DNA of 64,000 nt from Plasmodiophora brassicae (lineage: Eukaryota; Endomyxa: Phytomyxea; Phytomyxea; Plasmodiophorida). Under the pieces are notes generated by a model. That model was not told the origin of the DNA, ran no database searches, and saw only the letters and a program-made list of their open reading frames with translations. The stretch covers positions 496,001 through 560,000 of the forward strand of contig CP145422.1 in assembly GCA_036867785.1 (NCBI GenBank), given 5' to 3'. The position numbers and the translations under genes were made by a program. Shown one piece after another: positions 51,712 through 63,183 of this stretch (position 1 is its first letter; each line of letters begins with the position of its first letter).

Positions 51712-54700
51712 ATGAGCGACTTCACCGGGCAGGCGAGCCCGCCAGTGGGCCCCGGCTCCGCAGTCCGTACAGCCGCTGCAGCCGACCCGCTCCGAGCCGA
51801 CGCGGTCCAGTTTCTCAATTGGCAGAGCCATTTGCGTCAGCTTCGCAACGAGATCGTTACTGTCCTTGATCGCAATGCAATCCAGGCGCTCACGGCGGCC
51901 TTCGCCGATGGGCGTCCGGTCACCAAAGCCGATTTCACTGCCGCCATCGTGGGCGTCATTCAGCGCCGACGACGAAGCGACCGTTCGGAGCCGTTGCCCG
52001 CAACGCTGGCCACTGCGCCACCTAACGACATTGCATGCGCCATCGTCGACTTTTTCGATTCGACGGATCGCGGGGAAGGGTCGGCGCGTATCGATGAGGT
52101 CCTGGCGAATCTGTTGCATGAACGTCAAGGTCGCAACCTTGGAGCGTCACGAACGCTCCCGTATCGCAAGGCGAAGCCTGTCCCGGTTGCACGACGCTCT
52201 GGCAATGACAAACTCGCTGTCCTCATGAAGGGGTCCGGTCATGCCGTTGCGGTCCACGATACCGGCACGTACGTGTTCGTTCTTTCACGTTAGTAACCGC
52301 TCTCGCTAATTGCTTGACGTTCTAGAGCGGAACTAAGAATCGTGAAGAACGGGTCGGCTAGGAATCCTCCGGTTCCTATCCCGTTCGACGATATCAGCGC
52401 ACTCGTGCACGTTGCCGGCAAGTACAACATGTTCGTTCTGGCGACGGCGACGTCGATCGTGTCATGTCCCGAGAGCGGGGAGCCTGTCTGCCTGGAACGC
52501 GTGAGCACCGAGGAACCTGTACATACCTCTCAGGCGACCGTCCGATTCGGGTGCCTCTGATCCCGTTTCCTAGACGACCGCGTTGATGTATTCTGCCGAG
52601 GAAGACGTGTTATTCATCGGCACGGCTAACGGGACGATTCGCACCTGGAGTCTGCTCGAGGTCCGGCGACATGCCACCTTTCTCGACGCCATCGGCAGAC
52701 GTAGCTGGACGTCTCCACTCGTCCTCCATGTCGATTCGCTCGTTTTGTCCCACTTGACTGAATCTGACAGGCGGATATGCAGGGCCATTCCGATGCGATA
52801 ACGTCGCTCTGCTACGTGGCCAGCGATCGCCTGCTGTGCTCGTCCAGCATGGACCTGACGATCCGCCTATGGGATCTGTCGTCGGGGCACCAGCAACGAT
52901 GCTTTGCCGGGGGCCATATGCGATCCATCAATTCAATCGGTCCGTCGTTCCATGAGCAAGTCTCGGTTTGCGTTGAAACGGGGTCCCAGCGTTCGCGCCA
53001 GCAACACGAATGCTGATCAGCGGGGGTGCTGACGCCGCCGTCAGCTTCTGGAGCCTGTACAGCGATAAAGTCATCTTCAAGGTGCTGTCGGGCCCCATTT
53101 CATGGTCGGGAACGCCGCCCCGTCTCTGACTCAACGTTCTCCAGAGCCATCTGCACAACGCCTCGGTGCAAACGATTGCAATTGCACCGACACGCTCGGC
53201 GGCGGTCGTGTCGGGCGACGCGTCCGGCGTCGTCAAGGTCTGGGATGGGGTCACCTACATCTGCCTGCAGACGATCGCCTTGGGCCTCGACCTGCACGGC
53301 CTGCTGGTCACCAGCACCCAAATCATCGTCTACCATTCCGGGACGGATCTCGTCTACCTCGAACAGGACGGTCCGTGTGCCGCCGATGGCGATTCCGACG
53401 TCATCGACGCCGTTGACGTTAACGCGTCCGACTTCGCGTTGGTCGGCGCCATCCAGACCCGACTCCATTTCTGGAACCTGTTGAGTGGTGCCCGTATACG
53501 TGTATCGCACAAGGACGTCTCCGAGACAGGCATCAAGGCAATTCGAATCCATCGCAGTGGTCGCAGGCTGATGGTCGGCGAACGCAACGGTGAGAGGGAC
53601 GCCGCCGGTCACAATGCGCACCTGGGTGCTGAGCCACTCTCATAGGAACGGTGACGGTCCTGACGTATTCGACGATGACAACAGCGGCATCGCTGAAGGG
53701 TGCCCCTGGCGACAACCTGCTGATCGGCTGGGTCGACGATTGTCCCGCTCGCGTCGTGTCCATCTCCGATCGAGGCGTTCGCGTTCTCGATGAGTCCACG
53801 TGAGGCCTGCATGTTGGGTTACCTCCAAACCCGCACTGATTGGTTCACAGTGGCCAGGTCCTGTTCTCCGATATGACCGGACATCGGTCGTGGTCATCGC
53901 TATCGTCGATGGCTTTTGATGGCGGTCGTCTGGCCTGGGCGACTTCGTCGTCCTCGTCCACGTTGTCCGTCTTCGACGCGCGGCGCCTTGCGATCGTGTC
54001 CAGAGTCGGTGATCATGCAATTGACAGATCCGGTCCTGCAAACCTTCTCCATTGTCGTGTCCACGAGCGTCTTACTCCCGGCGTAGACGATTACCTGTCG
54101 GTGGTGTCGGTGGTGTCGGCGACCGTCATGGGCGATCAGGTGGCCGTGTCCTACGACAACGGGCAGCTCATCTGGTACAAGTGTTCCAGCCGTGGCCGCA
54201 GCGTACCGATGGCCACATCCCCCGCGCTCGGCAACGCAACCGCCATCACGTTCAACGGGACGTCATCGTGCTTCTACTTGGGGTACAACGACGGTATGGT
54301 GCCAGTCGTCATCGTTTCACTGACAGTGCTCTGATTCGCGGCCCAGGAGCGGTCCGGTCAGCGTCGAAAGATTTGACGTGTCGATGGGAGTCGCACGGCG
54401 CAGGAGCGGCGTCGATTCGATCGTTGGCTGTGATTGAGGAGCGCTTGCATGTTGTCGTGTTGAACGTGGCCGGCATGGCGACAATCCTGGATGACGCCGG
54501 CGAAGTGGTTGGGAGGCTGGACAATGGTGGGACCGAATGGCGGGTCGCGATCGTTGTCGAACCACGTCGACGACGGACAATGCTGGAAGCCGACGCCATC
54601 ATCCAGTGCTGCAACAACAACGAGTTCCCGTTCGAGATGTGCTGGGACGAGGTCGACGAAACGTTCGTCGCGGCAAGGCCACACCCGAATCCAGTGGGCG

Positions 54701-54909
54701 TCAAACGGAACAAGACGGTCGACTTGACGAAGGTCGGTTGTCAGGTCAAAGCGAGGCGGAGAGCGATCCCTGAGGCGCCCGCACCGCGATTTAAGACGGC
54801 ATCGTCGAGGTTACTGGCCGCCATGGAGAAGTGTTCGTCCAGACGGCATCTTCATGACCGCGATCTGGCGCGATCATGTCCGTACCCGGGGAAGAAGGTC
54901 ATCAAATGA
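51712..54909 (+). CDS. WD40-repeat protein with EF-hand-like N-terminus
   Basis: ATG at 51712. The first 190 residues are helical (AVQFLNWQSHLRQLRNEIVT, LTAAFADGRPVTKADFTAAI, IACAIVDFFDSTDRGEGSAR) and resemble degenerate paired EF hands. WD40 units follow in many short exons: VLFIGTANGTIRTWSLLEV, HSDAITSLCYVASDRLLCSS, MDLTIRLWDLSSG, AAVVSGDASGVVKVWDG, DFALVGAIQTRLHFWNL, GRLDNGGTEWRV. This layout is that of WDR49/WDR64-like or EF-hand WD-repeat proteins, often ciliary. Frames change repeatedly and only some introns could be placed; 53600-53850 is unclear. The end KKVIK and stop at 54909 are the last open frame. Confidence 0.75.
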
Positions 54910-55100
54910 ACAACAGGCCGATTCAGGGGAAGTGACACCATCGAGATGCGGTAGAACATGGACCGGGCTCAGTGTGGCCCACGAGCAGATCGGCGTCGAC
55001 TGGCCCGGTGCTATGTTCGGCCAGCGACGCACCGAAATAGCCAAATTGGGCGTCGGCGGTCGGGTTCATCCGACCGCTCTTGGTCGTCCTGGACGACATC

Positions 55101-56436
55101 ATGGCGTCGTGGGCGTCGCTCATGATCGTTTGCCTAGTCGTTACTCGCGTTCACGCAGGCCAACCTGGAGATGGTGGTCCGTTCCCAAACGTCCACAGGT
55201 GGACGACAGAGCAGATGGCGCGTCGCTCCCTGTCGTGGCCAATGCGCCTGTTCGAACAGTACGGCGTCTGCCCCTCACATCAGAAATTGACGGTCGTCCT
55301 GACGTTGAGATAATCCCTCAGAAACATAGACGTCAGCAATGTGTACGGGTTCTGGACCTGGTTCACAAACAGGCCCACGCTGCGCAGTCAGATGACAACG
55401 TCGGCAACACGTTACCGCTGTGGTTTGCGATAATGGTCTGACATCGTACGTGCCTTGCAACAGGTCTGGGCGCCTCTGCGACATTCTCATCGTTCGTCGC
55501 CAGGGCCATAGTGCCGAACGTCCGCATCGCCCTCCAATCCATGAGGTCGTCGCATGCGCCATGGAGGAGATCCCTCCCGAACTGGAGCTGCCTGATCACT
55601 GCAGGAGAGAACTGGAATCGTGGATGACGTTGTTCGTTCAGGGCGGTGCTTCATATTATGTAGCGCATCTAGGTGATCTGTACCGTCACCACAGGGCGTG
55701 GTTGCTCATATCCCATCATGACCGAGAACGACGGAATGCCCACGTTCCGGCAAGGATTGCCACCAACCTGCCATCGTCGTGCACCTCGTCGACCATCGAT
55801 AACGCCAGCGCTTCGAGGCCGCCCGACATTCCGACACCGGTCGATTCCACGAAACGGGCAATGCATGTTTCCGTCCGGGCATCGCCGTCCAGTTCATCCC
55901 GCGGACGTCTTCCAACTGGCGGTACAGGCGATAGGGTCCCGCATGCAAGTAAGAACACGACGCCCGGCCGCCCGTATCGGGAATCGAATCCTGCAACGCC
56001 AATCGCCAATCCGAAACGACCTCCCGCCTGGACGTTGTTACTTGGGATCGGTACATTGTTTGCCGCTACGCGTGCCATGGCCTATCAGCGTTCAACGTCG
56101 CAGGCTACTGTGGCAGTTGCACGAACCAGGAACTCGCTGCTCGGTTCCCGCCTTGCAAGAGGGGTCCTAGCAACGTCGCTGGCCATTGCGGCAACATTGC
56201 GATTGAGCATTCCTAAGCGTCCGTTTGAAGGACGTGATGTCCCGGGTCCTGACAGTCGTCGATCCGGGCACCGCCGTGTGCCGTGGTGGGTCTGGATTGT
56301 TATCACCGTCACTGTCATCGCCTCTTCCGCAGGACTCCTTCTCGTGGCCCGGTTCTGTCGACGCCACTCCCGCGCCCGCCAGTATGCCGTCTGGCAGATG
56401 CAGAAACTCGAACAGCTAATACCACCAGTCTCTTAG
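55101..56436 (+). CDS. diversified membrane protein, array copy A
   Basis: First of four family members. ATG at 55101 and signal peptide ASWASLMIVCLVVTRVHAG. The box RWTTEQMARRSL is shared with the other copies, then a DVSNVYGFWTWF block, SGRLCDILIVRRQ, and a helical part (MEEIPPELELPDHCRRELES). A Ser/Thr/Pro-rich region leads to RNSLLGSRLARGVLATSL, one membrane helix (WWVWIVITVTVIASSAGLL) and a basic tail ending RQYAVWQMQKLEQLIPPVS. The first 400 bp contain short introns not all placed. Probably type I, with an external variable part and a short cytosolic tail. No known family. Confidence 0.7.
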
Positions 56437-56439
56437 CGT

Positions 56440-57105
56440 CACGAAGATCACCGTATGGAACGTTGCAGACGGATGGCTATTGTCGGCATTCGCTGGGTAA
56501 TATTGTAGGCAACCAAATGGAGAGTCGTCATGGCAGATGTCGCGCCACGTCGACAGCGGACCTTGTTGGAAAGCGGGCGCCATCGTCCCAGGGCGGCAAC
56601 AACAACCTGCGGTCGACGAGACGCGACCTACCTACATACTTCCTTCGAGATCACAGCCGGATCCGGTCGTAAGACAACGCGCAACGTCCATCGGCCTGGA
56701 TGTCGTTGTTGGCTGGAGTCGGTGCGCGGTCTGTCTTCAGTTTCGGGACCTATGCGCATGTACCCGCGTCGCCCGCTCTGCCACGTGGACCAAACGGCCA
56801 TCCGCCGCTCAGTACATCCGATTGTAAAGGGGCTCTAGCAACATCACGTACTGGCCTCTGCGGCGTCATCAGTCAGCACTAACCGTCGCGTTCTGCTGAA
56901 GATCCTTCTGCGTCGACATCTGGGAGATGGGTCCACGTCGATAACCGGGTGCGTCTGTGGACGTGGACTATTGTCCCTATCACTGTCGTGCGTCTACCTT
57001 GTCGCCCTGTGCTACATCGCTGCACTTTTTCGCGATCGCCAGCACACTGCGTGTCACGTCGAGGAACTCGAACAGCGAATGCCACCAATCGCTGAAGCGC
57101 CGTAA
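56440..57105 (+). pseudogene. decayed array copy
   Basis: Two family blocks survive with frame breaks between them: LLAGVGARSVFSFGTYAHV ... STSDCKGALATS (56700-56850), equivalent to LLVGSIGTYMHV ... KGVLASA in copy B, and the tail LVALCYIAALFRDRQHTA then CHVEELEQRMPPIAEAP up to a TAA at 57103-57105. The signal peptide and first exons are not found. A clear relic of a fifth member. Confidence 0.65.
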
Positions 57106-57588
57106 GCACCCCTCACACATAACTATACGATGGTGGCATCCATTGGTAGATCAGGGCGCACCTGTCGACAGCAACCAGCTGCTGGTCGGGTCGGATCGAC
57201 GACGCAACCGTCCGGATGAATTCACGCCACCTGATTGTCGATATGGGATCATTCTTACATTGACGATGCATGGCGATGCTGACCGGTACTAGTGGCAGGT
57301 TGCATGCCGATTATTACGAATGCTGGGTGGTCAGCCGGCACGTTGCGCGACGATGTCGACGATGGACCTTGTTTGGAAGCCGGCCGCCTCGTAGCGTCGT
57401 CCGGTAGGTCAACAGCAACAAAGAGTTTACATTATAGATTGAGGCGAACTCGTGGTCGAGACCTGCGGCAGAAATGAACAGCGGTACCCCGTTTGGGGAC
57501 AAGCTAGTGTGGTGCTAATTGCGGGTACCGCACCGGAATAGGCAACAGGTGTTAACACCGGGCTGACCACTGCTCATCACTGGGCGCC
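57106..57588. other. intergenic with decayed family repeats
   Basis: About 480 bp. The piece at 57346-57420 (around GATGTCGACGATGGACCTTG and GGAAGCCGGCCGCC) resembles 56538-56610 in the preceding relic, so it is probably another scrap of duplicated family DNA. No gene. Confidence 0.45.
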
Positions 57589-59067
57589 ATGGCGGCCAGC
57601 TGGGTGATGGTCGCCCTGCTTTGCGCTTTCAACGGTGGCATGCATGCAACGGGAACCGGAAGCGCTCCTAGTGGGCTGTCGACGTCGAACAGAGACCCAC
57701 ATGTTCGGACAGGTTACACCGAAACGCCATCGCCTTCTCAGGCAGGACACGTAGCCGAGGAAGAGCATCCATTCGCCCGTGTCAAACGTTGGACACAAGA
57801 GCAGTGGAATCGCCGCCCCATGCCGAGGTGGACGATTCCGACCGAAGGGTGCAGTAGCTGTATACTGGTCTGATCGTTCAGTTCTGAGTCGAACTGGTTT
57901 CAGGGGTTATACGATTCATGACGTTAGCGATTTCTCCGCTTGGTTGACCCATACCCAAACCTCCCCTAATAGCCAGACCGCCAATGCCACCCGGATATCG
58001 CTGTACGTAACGATCGCTATTACCCCCTCTATGTTGTTGAGGTTGACACGGTGAGTGGGAACAGCTCTGGGTCGCTCATCGTATACATCGTCCATCAGCT
58101 TCGCCTGCACGGTCATGGCTCCGTGTCTCGTTCTCCGATTTCCGACATCGTTGCTGCTGTACGGGATGCTATTCCTGCCGAGCTGGCGATGCCGGAAGAT
58201 TGCCAGCTAGATCTGGAGGCCTGGACTACCCGGTTCTTTATTGATCCCGATCCGTCTACTTTGGATCTGCACAGACTGTATCTGCACCACAAGGCTTGGC
58301 ATCGAATGTGGGCCTATGACAGAACTGCTACGGTTGTTGTTTCGAACGTGCGAACGTCGTATTTTACGTCGACGACACCAATATCGAACCCCAGTTCGCA
58401 TGGCGAGCACGCTGGCACTTCACAATCGTGTAGCACCCCTAACATGCCGTCTTCGCCCAACTGTTTGCAGCCGGTTGCTCCAGACTTGTCATCGACGTCT
58501 AATTCTCCGTGTGAACGGCGCAACAAGAGCGACCCTAAAAGCGATAAAGGCGCTGAGGGTTCGGCCAAGGAGGGTACAGACGATACATCCGATGGAGAGC
58601 TCACTTCGACTACACCAAGCACCAATCTGAAACGAACATCCGGCTCGACGTCAATGCTTGTTTGGGCTGGCGGACTGTTAGTCGGCAGTATAGGTACCTA
58701 TATGCATGTATCGTCGCAGGCGCCTGCCCAGGAGCCTGAACGAAACAGCAACCCTCTACTCGGGACACAGTTGATTGCAAAAGGGGTCCTAGCGTCAGCA
58801 CTGGCGCTGAGGATGTCATTGCGATTGTTCACTCGCACGCGTCCTGTCGAAGGCCCTGATGCATCATTACCAAGCAGTCAGCTGCCCAGCTACCGTCAAT
58901 TGCCCTGGTGGATCTGGGTCATCGTCACAGTTGCCATCATCGCCGTTTCCGCAGGACTTGTCGCTGTTTTCCGGTTCCTTCGACGCCACTTTCGCGACCG
59001 CCAGTACGCTGCTTGGCAAGTTCAGAAACTCGAACAACTAATGCAACCGATCCCTGAGGAACCATAA
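57589..59067 (+). CDS. diversified membrane protein, array copy B
   Basis: ATG at 57589, signal peptide AASWVMVALLCAFNGGMHA, then an insert of about 55 residues before RVKRWTQEQWNRRPMPRWTI and a Cys pair (GCSSC). Next exon: FRGYTIHDVSDFSAWLTHTQ. The third part (58051 on) has SGSLIVYIVHQLRLHG, IPAELAMPEDCQLDLEAW, a charged Ser-rich linker, LVWAGGLLVGSIGTYMHV, and the final helix WWIWVIVTVAIIAVSAGLVAV followed by RFLRRHFRDRQYAAWQVQKL. Exons join through short introns near 57870-57895 and 58050. The tail is much more conserved between copies than the outer part. Confidence 0.72.
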
Positions 59068-59641
59068 ACACCCCTCCGTATTGGCAACACTGCCGTGCTC
59101 ACCTGGAGGCATCCTGCCAATCCGTACGATCGAACATGGCCTCGCCATGTGCCGTTGCCATCCCCGAGTGAGGCCTCCACGCCCTCGGTAACTCTGCATC
59201 AGTTGCGGTTGTTCGATATTCAATTTGCTGCTCGGTCCAGACTCCAGTGGCCAAATCCTGCTGGCCGATACTGGCGATACACCCGGGTCGACTGATGTCC
59301 CGCGACCACATCCACATCGAATGACGAATGGTCTTCGTCAGGTCTAGGCGAGGCGTGTGAACGGCAATCGTTGTCGTCAGATCAAAGCGGAACGTGCTAG
59401 GGGCAAACGTAGCCGAGCGCCACGAAAACGCGGTTTGTTGGTCTAGGAGCGGTTGCAAGGAAATAAGCAGACCAGATGGACGACAGAACGCAAACTAAGG
59501 CGTTTGGGATATCTTGTCAGTGTCACTGTTGGGTGGACGTCCTTGCCTCGTTGGGCCATGTGCGGACGGGAATGCGAAGTCCGGCCGCCCCGAAATAGCC
59601 AGCGCCGAAGTCATTCCGACCGACTGCCAGTCTGCACCAAT
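59068..59641. other. intergenic spacer
   Basis: About 570 bp between copies B and C. Frames on both strands overlap and show no signal peptide or shared family block. Probably promoter of copy C plus decayed sequence. Confidence 0.4.
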
Positions 59642-60900
59642 ATGGCGACTACCTGCAGGGCGGTCGTCGTTCTGGTTTGCCTTGTCGTTTGTGGTGCGCA
59701 GGCAGGTCGTGATAATAGAACACGAGGGCGCGCGAAGCCGGCGCCGGCGCCGGGTTGTCGAGATGGCACCGAGGCGCGACGTACTCTGCGGCCCACGTTG
59801 TCCGATGTCACGGTATGGACGCGTCAGGAGTTGACAGTTCGCTCCTTGTCGACGCTCGATACCGTCGTTGAACAGTAGACCATCCGCAGTAGGCTGTTGT
59901 ACGTTGCCAGCGTTTCTAATTCTTGTTCCTGTCAGGTCGTATAATGTTTCCACGCCGCTCCAATTCAACGCATGGATGTGGAAGGGAATCCTGCTGACCG
60001 TTGGTTCCGACGATGTCATTCGTGCTGTCACGTCCAGTGATGACCCGCTGACCAGGTCTGACGCGAACTGTGCTGCCTAGGTGATGCTGCCACGTTGACA
60101 TTATGTTCGGAATCAGATCTGGAGAGTTCATCAGAGACATCATGAGGATCCGCGCTGACTACCTCCGGGACAAGCGTCGTCCCATGGAACTTCGCCTCCG
60201 GCTCGATGCTGTCGTTGCAGAGTGCATGGATCTGCTTCCTCACGAGCTGAAGATGCCTGGCGTTTGCAGAGGCAGTGTGCGCTCCTGGATGGCGGATTTC
60301 ATTTCCGCCAAGGTCATCTCCGGTCCTCGTCTGTTCGTGCTGTATCGTATCCACCGGGAATGGATTCGAATCATGGAGCACGACCGTCTTGCCGACGGTA
60401 TGGACTGCCATGTGTCGGGTGTTGTCGACAGGGACGGGATGCTCGACCTCCCCAGTCCAATGCGACGCTCAGCACCGGCAAACGTGAACCGGCATCGCCG
60501 GCTCGTGTGGGCAGCCGTGTTGTTTGGAATCGGTGCGATACCTGCTGCCGGTGTTCGGCGAAACAAACATGTACCGTCGCAGCCAGCCAGTGGCCCGATT
60601 CCCATGCCGCGCATTGCAGAGGGGATCCTAGCAACGTCGTTGGCCCTGGCGGCAGCACTTCGATTGACCATGCGTGGTCGGCCAGGACGAAGTCCTGCTG
60701 GATCAGTACTACGTGAAGAGCTCCCGCCCGACCGCCGTCGCACTCCTGGATGGATGTGGGCGATCGTCGCGATCAGCATCGTTGTGGTTTCCGCCGGGTG
60801 CTACGCCGTCTTCCGGTTCTATCGGGGGCACTTCCGCGACCGCCAGCACACTGCCTGGCAGGTCCGGAAGATCGAGCAGCTCATGCAGCCGCTCTCTTGA
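59642..60900 (+). CDS. diversified membrane protein, array copy C
   Basis: ATG at 59642, signal peptide ATTCRAVVVLVCLVVCGAQAG, basic Pro-rich start, then TVWTRQELTVRSL as the WTxxxL box. Exon 2 has FRSYNVSTPLQFNAWMWKG. From 60103: SGEFIRDIMRIRADYLRD, LPHELKMPGVCRGSVRSWM, a linker shorter than in B and D, AEGILATSLALAAALRL, the membrane helix WMWAIVAISIVVVSAGCYAVF and RFYRGHFRDRQHTAWQVRKI. The shortest member, with the linker reduced to about 40 residues. Exon junctions near 59880-59930 and 60080-60110 are approximate. Confidence 0.72.
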
Positions 60901-61286
60901 AACCGTCGTCAACCGCATCGTACGACGACGGTTATGGCCAGAGGCAGCTGTGTGTGTACCTGGAGGCGGCCCCGGGTGGATCGACGATCGTCTCCCATCG
61001 TCACGCTTCTCGGGTGAACGCACCTCCGTTGCGCTCCTGTTCATCTCCGGGCTGATTGGTCGGTATCGCGGCGGCCAGGACTGCAACGACGCCAGGTTTG
61101 CATTCGCCATGCATGGGGAAGTAATCGCGGGATTAACTTGTACTGCTTAATAATACAGGACGGCCAACGTCCCGGTTGGCCTGCGGGCTACGGCTAGCGG
61201 CTAATTCCAGGCGTCGCGCCGAAATTGGCTTCGCGTGCCCGGCCGACCAGTGAACTAACTGCCTGCCCCAGCGGTAATTTAGCGCC
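60901..61286. other. intergenic spacer
   Basis: About 385 bp between copies C and D. No gene or repeat recognised. Confidence 0.4.
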
Positions 61287-62905
61287 ATGGCGACCTGCTC
61301 GACGGCGGCCGTTCTCCTGTGCCTTCTTGTTATTGGCGGCGTTCAGGCAGGCCGAGTGGATAATCAGCGCTCGACGCGCAACGCGCGATCAGGCGCAGAT
61401 GGCGATCGGGCCGCCCGGGAGGATGGGCATCCGTTCCCGGTTGTTAAGAATTGGACTCTGCAGCAGTTGGCGCGCCGCGGCCTGCGGTCCACGCTTCCAT
61501 GGTTGACCGAAGGGTGCTGTATCTGCAGGCACGTGATCCGGCCGTCCAGTAAACTGACTCGTCTCGCATTCAGAGGATGTACCATCAGTGGTGAGAAGGG
61601 CTTCCTTACCTGGGTGAAGGGCAAAGCCGTCCAGAACGCTCCCGCCTTGACAACGTACGAAACGATTTCTGCTGAGGTAGTGCTGTCGCAATGATGGTCT
61701 GACACTGAGGATGATGCAGGTCAGGAGCGCTCATACGGTACCTTGTGGAACATCGCAAAGTTCGTCGTAACAACCCCGAGCATCGCAGCGAGATCGAGCA
61801 GGTTATCGAAGATGCCCAGAAGGCGATCCCCGCAGAACTGGAGATGCCTGACAGCTGCAAGGAAGCATTGTCGTCCTGGATGCGTGATTTCCTCACCGAT
61901 ACCGATCCATCAGCTGACAAACACCTGTATAAGTTGTATTGTAACCACAAGTCCTGGATGCATATTCTTGTCTACGACAATTCGCAGTCAGCGAAAGGCA
62001 ACGTCAACCCGTCCGCGTCCAGGTCTGCAAGTCCAGCTGCCGGTGGTCGCGAACCGACCTCGTCTATGTCCAAGTCACGCGGCGCGCCATCGCGCGACAA
62101 TCGTGCCGCCCTGCCACTTGGTACGCCTACGGGGGCGGCGATTGCCAGCCTCACAGAGCCGAAGGCGCCTGACAAACCCTCTTATTTATCACGTGCTGGT
62201 TCCGCGGTTTCAGGCACGCTTGTCCAACGTACGACGTCGCCAGGTGCCATCCCCACGAAACTGACAACGAAGGGCGGCATCAGCACGGCACCGGCGGGGG
62301 AATCCACGAAATCGCCGCCGAACGATTCCAACCTGGCATCGTCGTCTGACTCACCCAGCGGACGCAACGCAAGTGCTCCGATAGCAGGCACGGGCGATGC
62401 GCTTCCGCAAGACGTCAAGAACGGGACACCTGATCCATCCAATGGACACCTGGTTTCGACAGAACCAAACAGAACCCACCCGAAACGGTCGTATGTCTCG
62501 AAAGCGTTGCTGGTTGGAGCCTGCACACTGTCTGCTGTCGGCATTGGTTCCTATGGCCATGTCTCCTCCGCGCCTGCAATGCCACTTGAAATAACGAGGA
62601 ACCCGCTGCTCGGCTCACGGCTGGCAAGAGGGATCCTAGCGACGTCGCTGGCCATTGCGGCATCATTGCGATTGAGCATTCCTAAACGTCCGTCTGAAGG
62701 ACCTGATGTACCGCGTCCTGGCAGTCATCGATCCGGGCACCGCCGCGTGCCGTCGTGGTTCTGGATTGTTGTCGCCCTCGTTGCCATCGCGTCAACCGCA
62801 GGGCTCCTTCTCGTCGTCCGGTTCTATCGACGTCACTTCCGCACCCGCCAGTACACCGCCTGGCAAGTCCAGAAACTCGAACAGCTCATGCAGCCACTCG
62901 CATAA
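61287..62905 (+). CDS. diversified membrane protein, array copy D
   Basis: ATG at 61287, signal peptide ATCSTAAVLLCLLVIGGVQAG, then VVKNWTLQQLARRGL, GCCIC and FRGCTISGEKGFLTWVKGKA. A short intron (acceptor ...GATGCAG near 61717) joins to SGALIRYLVEHRKVRRN, then IPAELEMPDSCKEALSSWM. The linker is the longest of the family (about 190 residues, Ser/Thr/Pro-rich). It ends with RNPLLGSRLARGILATSLAI, the membrane helix FWIVVALVAIASTAGLLLVV and RFYRRHFRTRQYTAWQVQKL. Closest to copy A near the membrane (LSIKPxxxRP shared), to copies B and C elsewhere, which hints at recombination. Confidence 0.75.
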
Positions 62906-63183
62906 GCACCCCGGTCAGGCACGGAACGATTGTGGCGCGTTTGTGTATAGTTTCAATACAGCAACGAACTGTCCCTAATCGTCGTCGGCTGTATTACGAA
63001 TTTGCCGCTCCTCTATTGATCTACTGGTGATACGTTTCCGGAGGACACCACACGCTCGAAGCTGGCCGGCTCGATCCGCAAGCCGCGCAGTCGGGAACTG
63101 CAGACTCGTCTGACGCGGTGGCCGGACTCCGACCTGACTCTGAGGGCGTCATTTTCAATCTGGGCCCGGGTGGCGGTCGGGCG

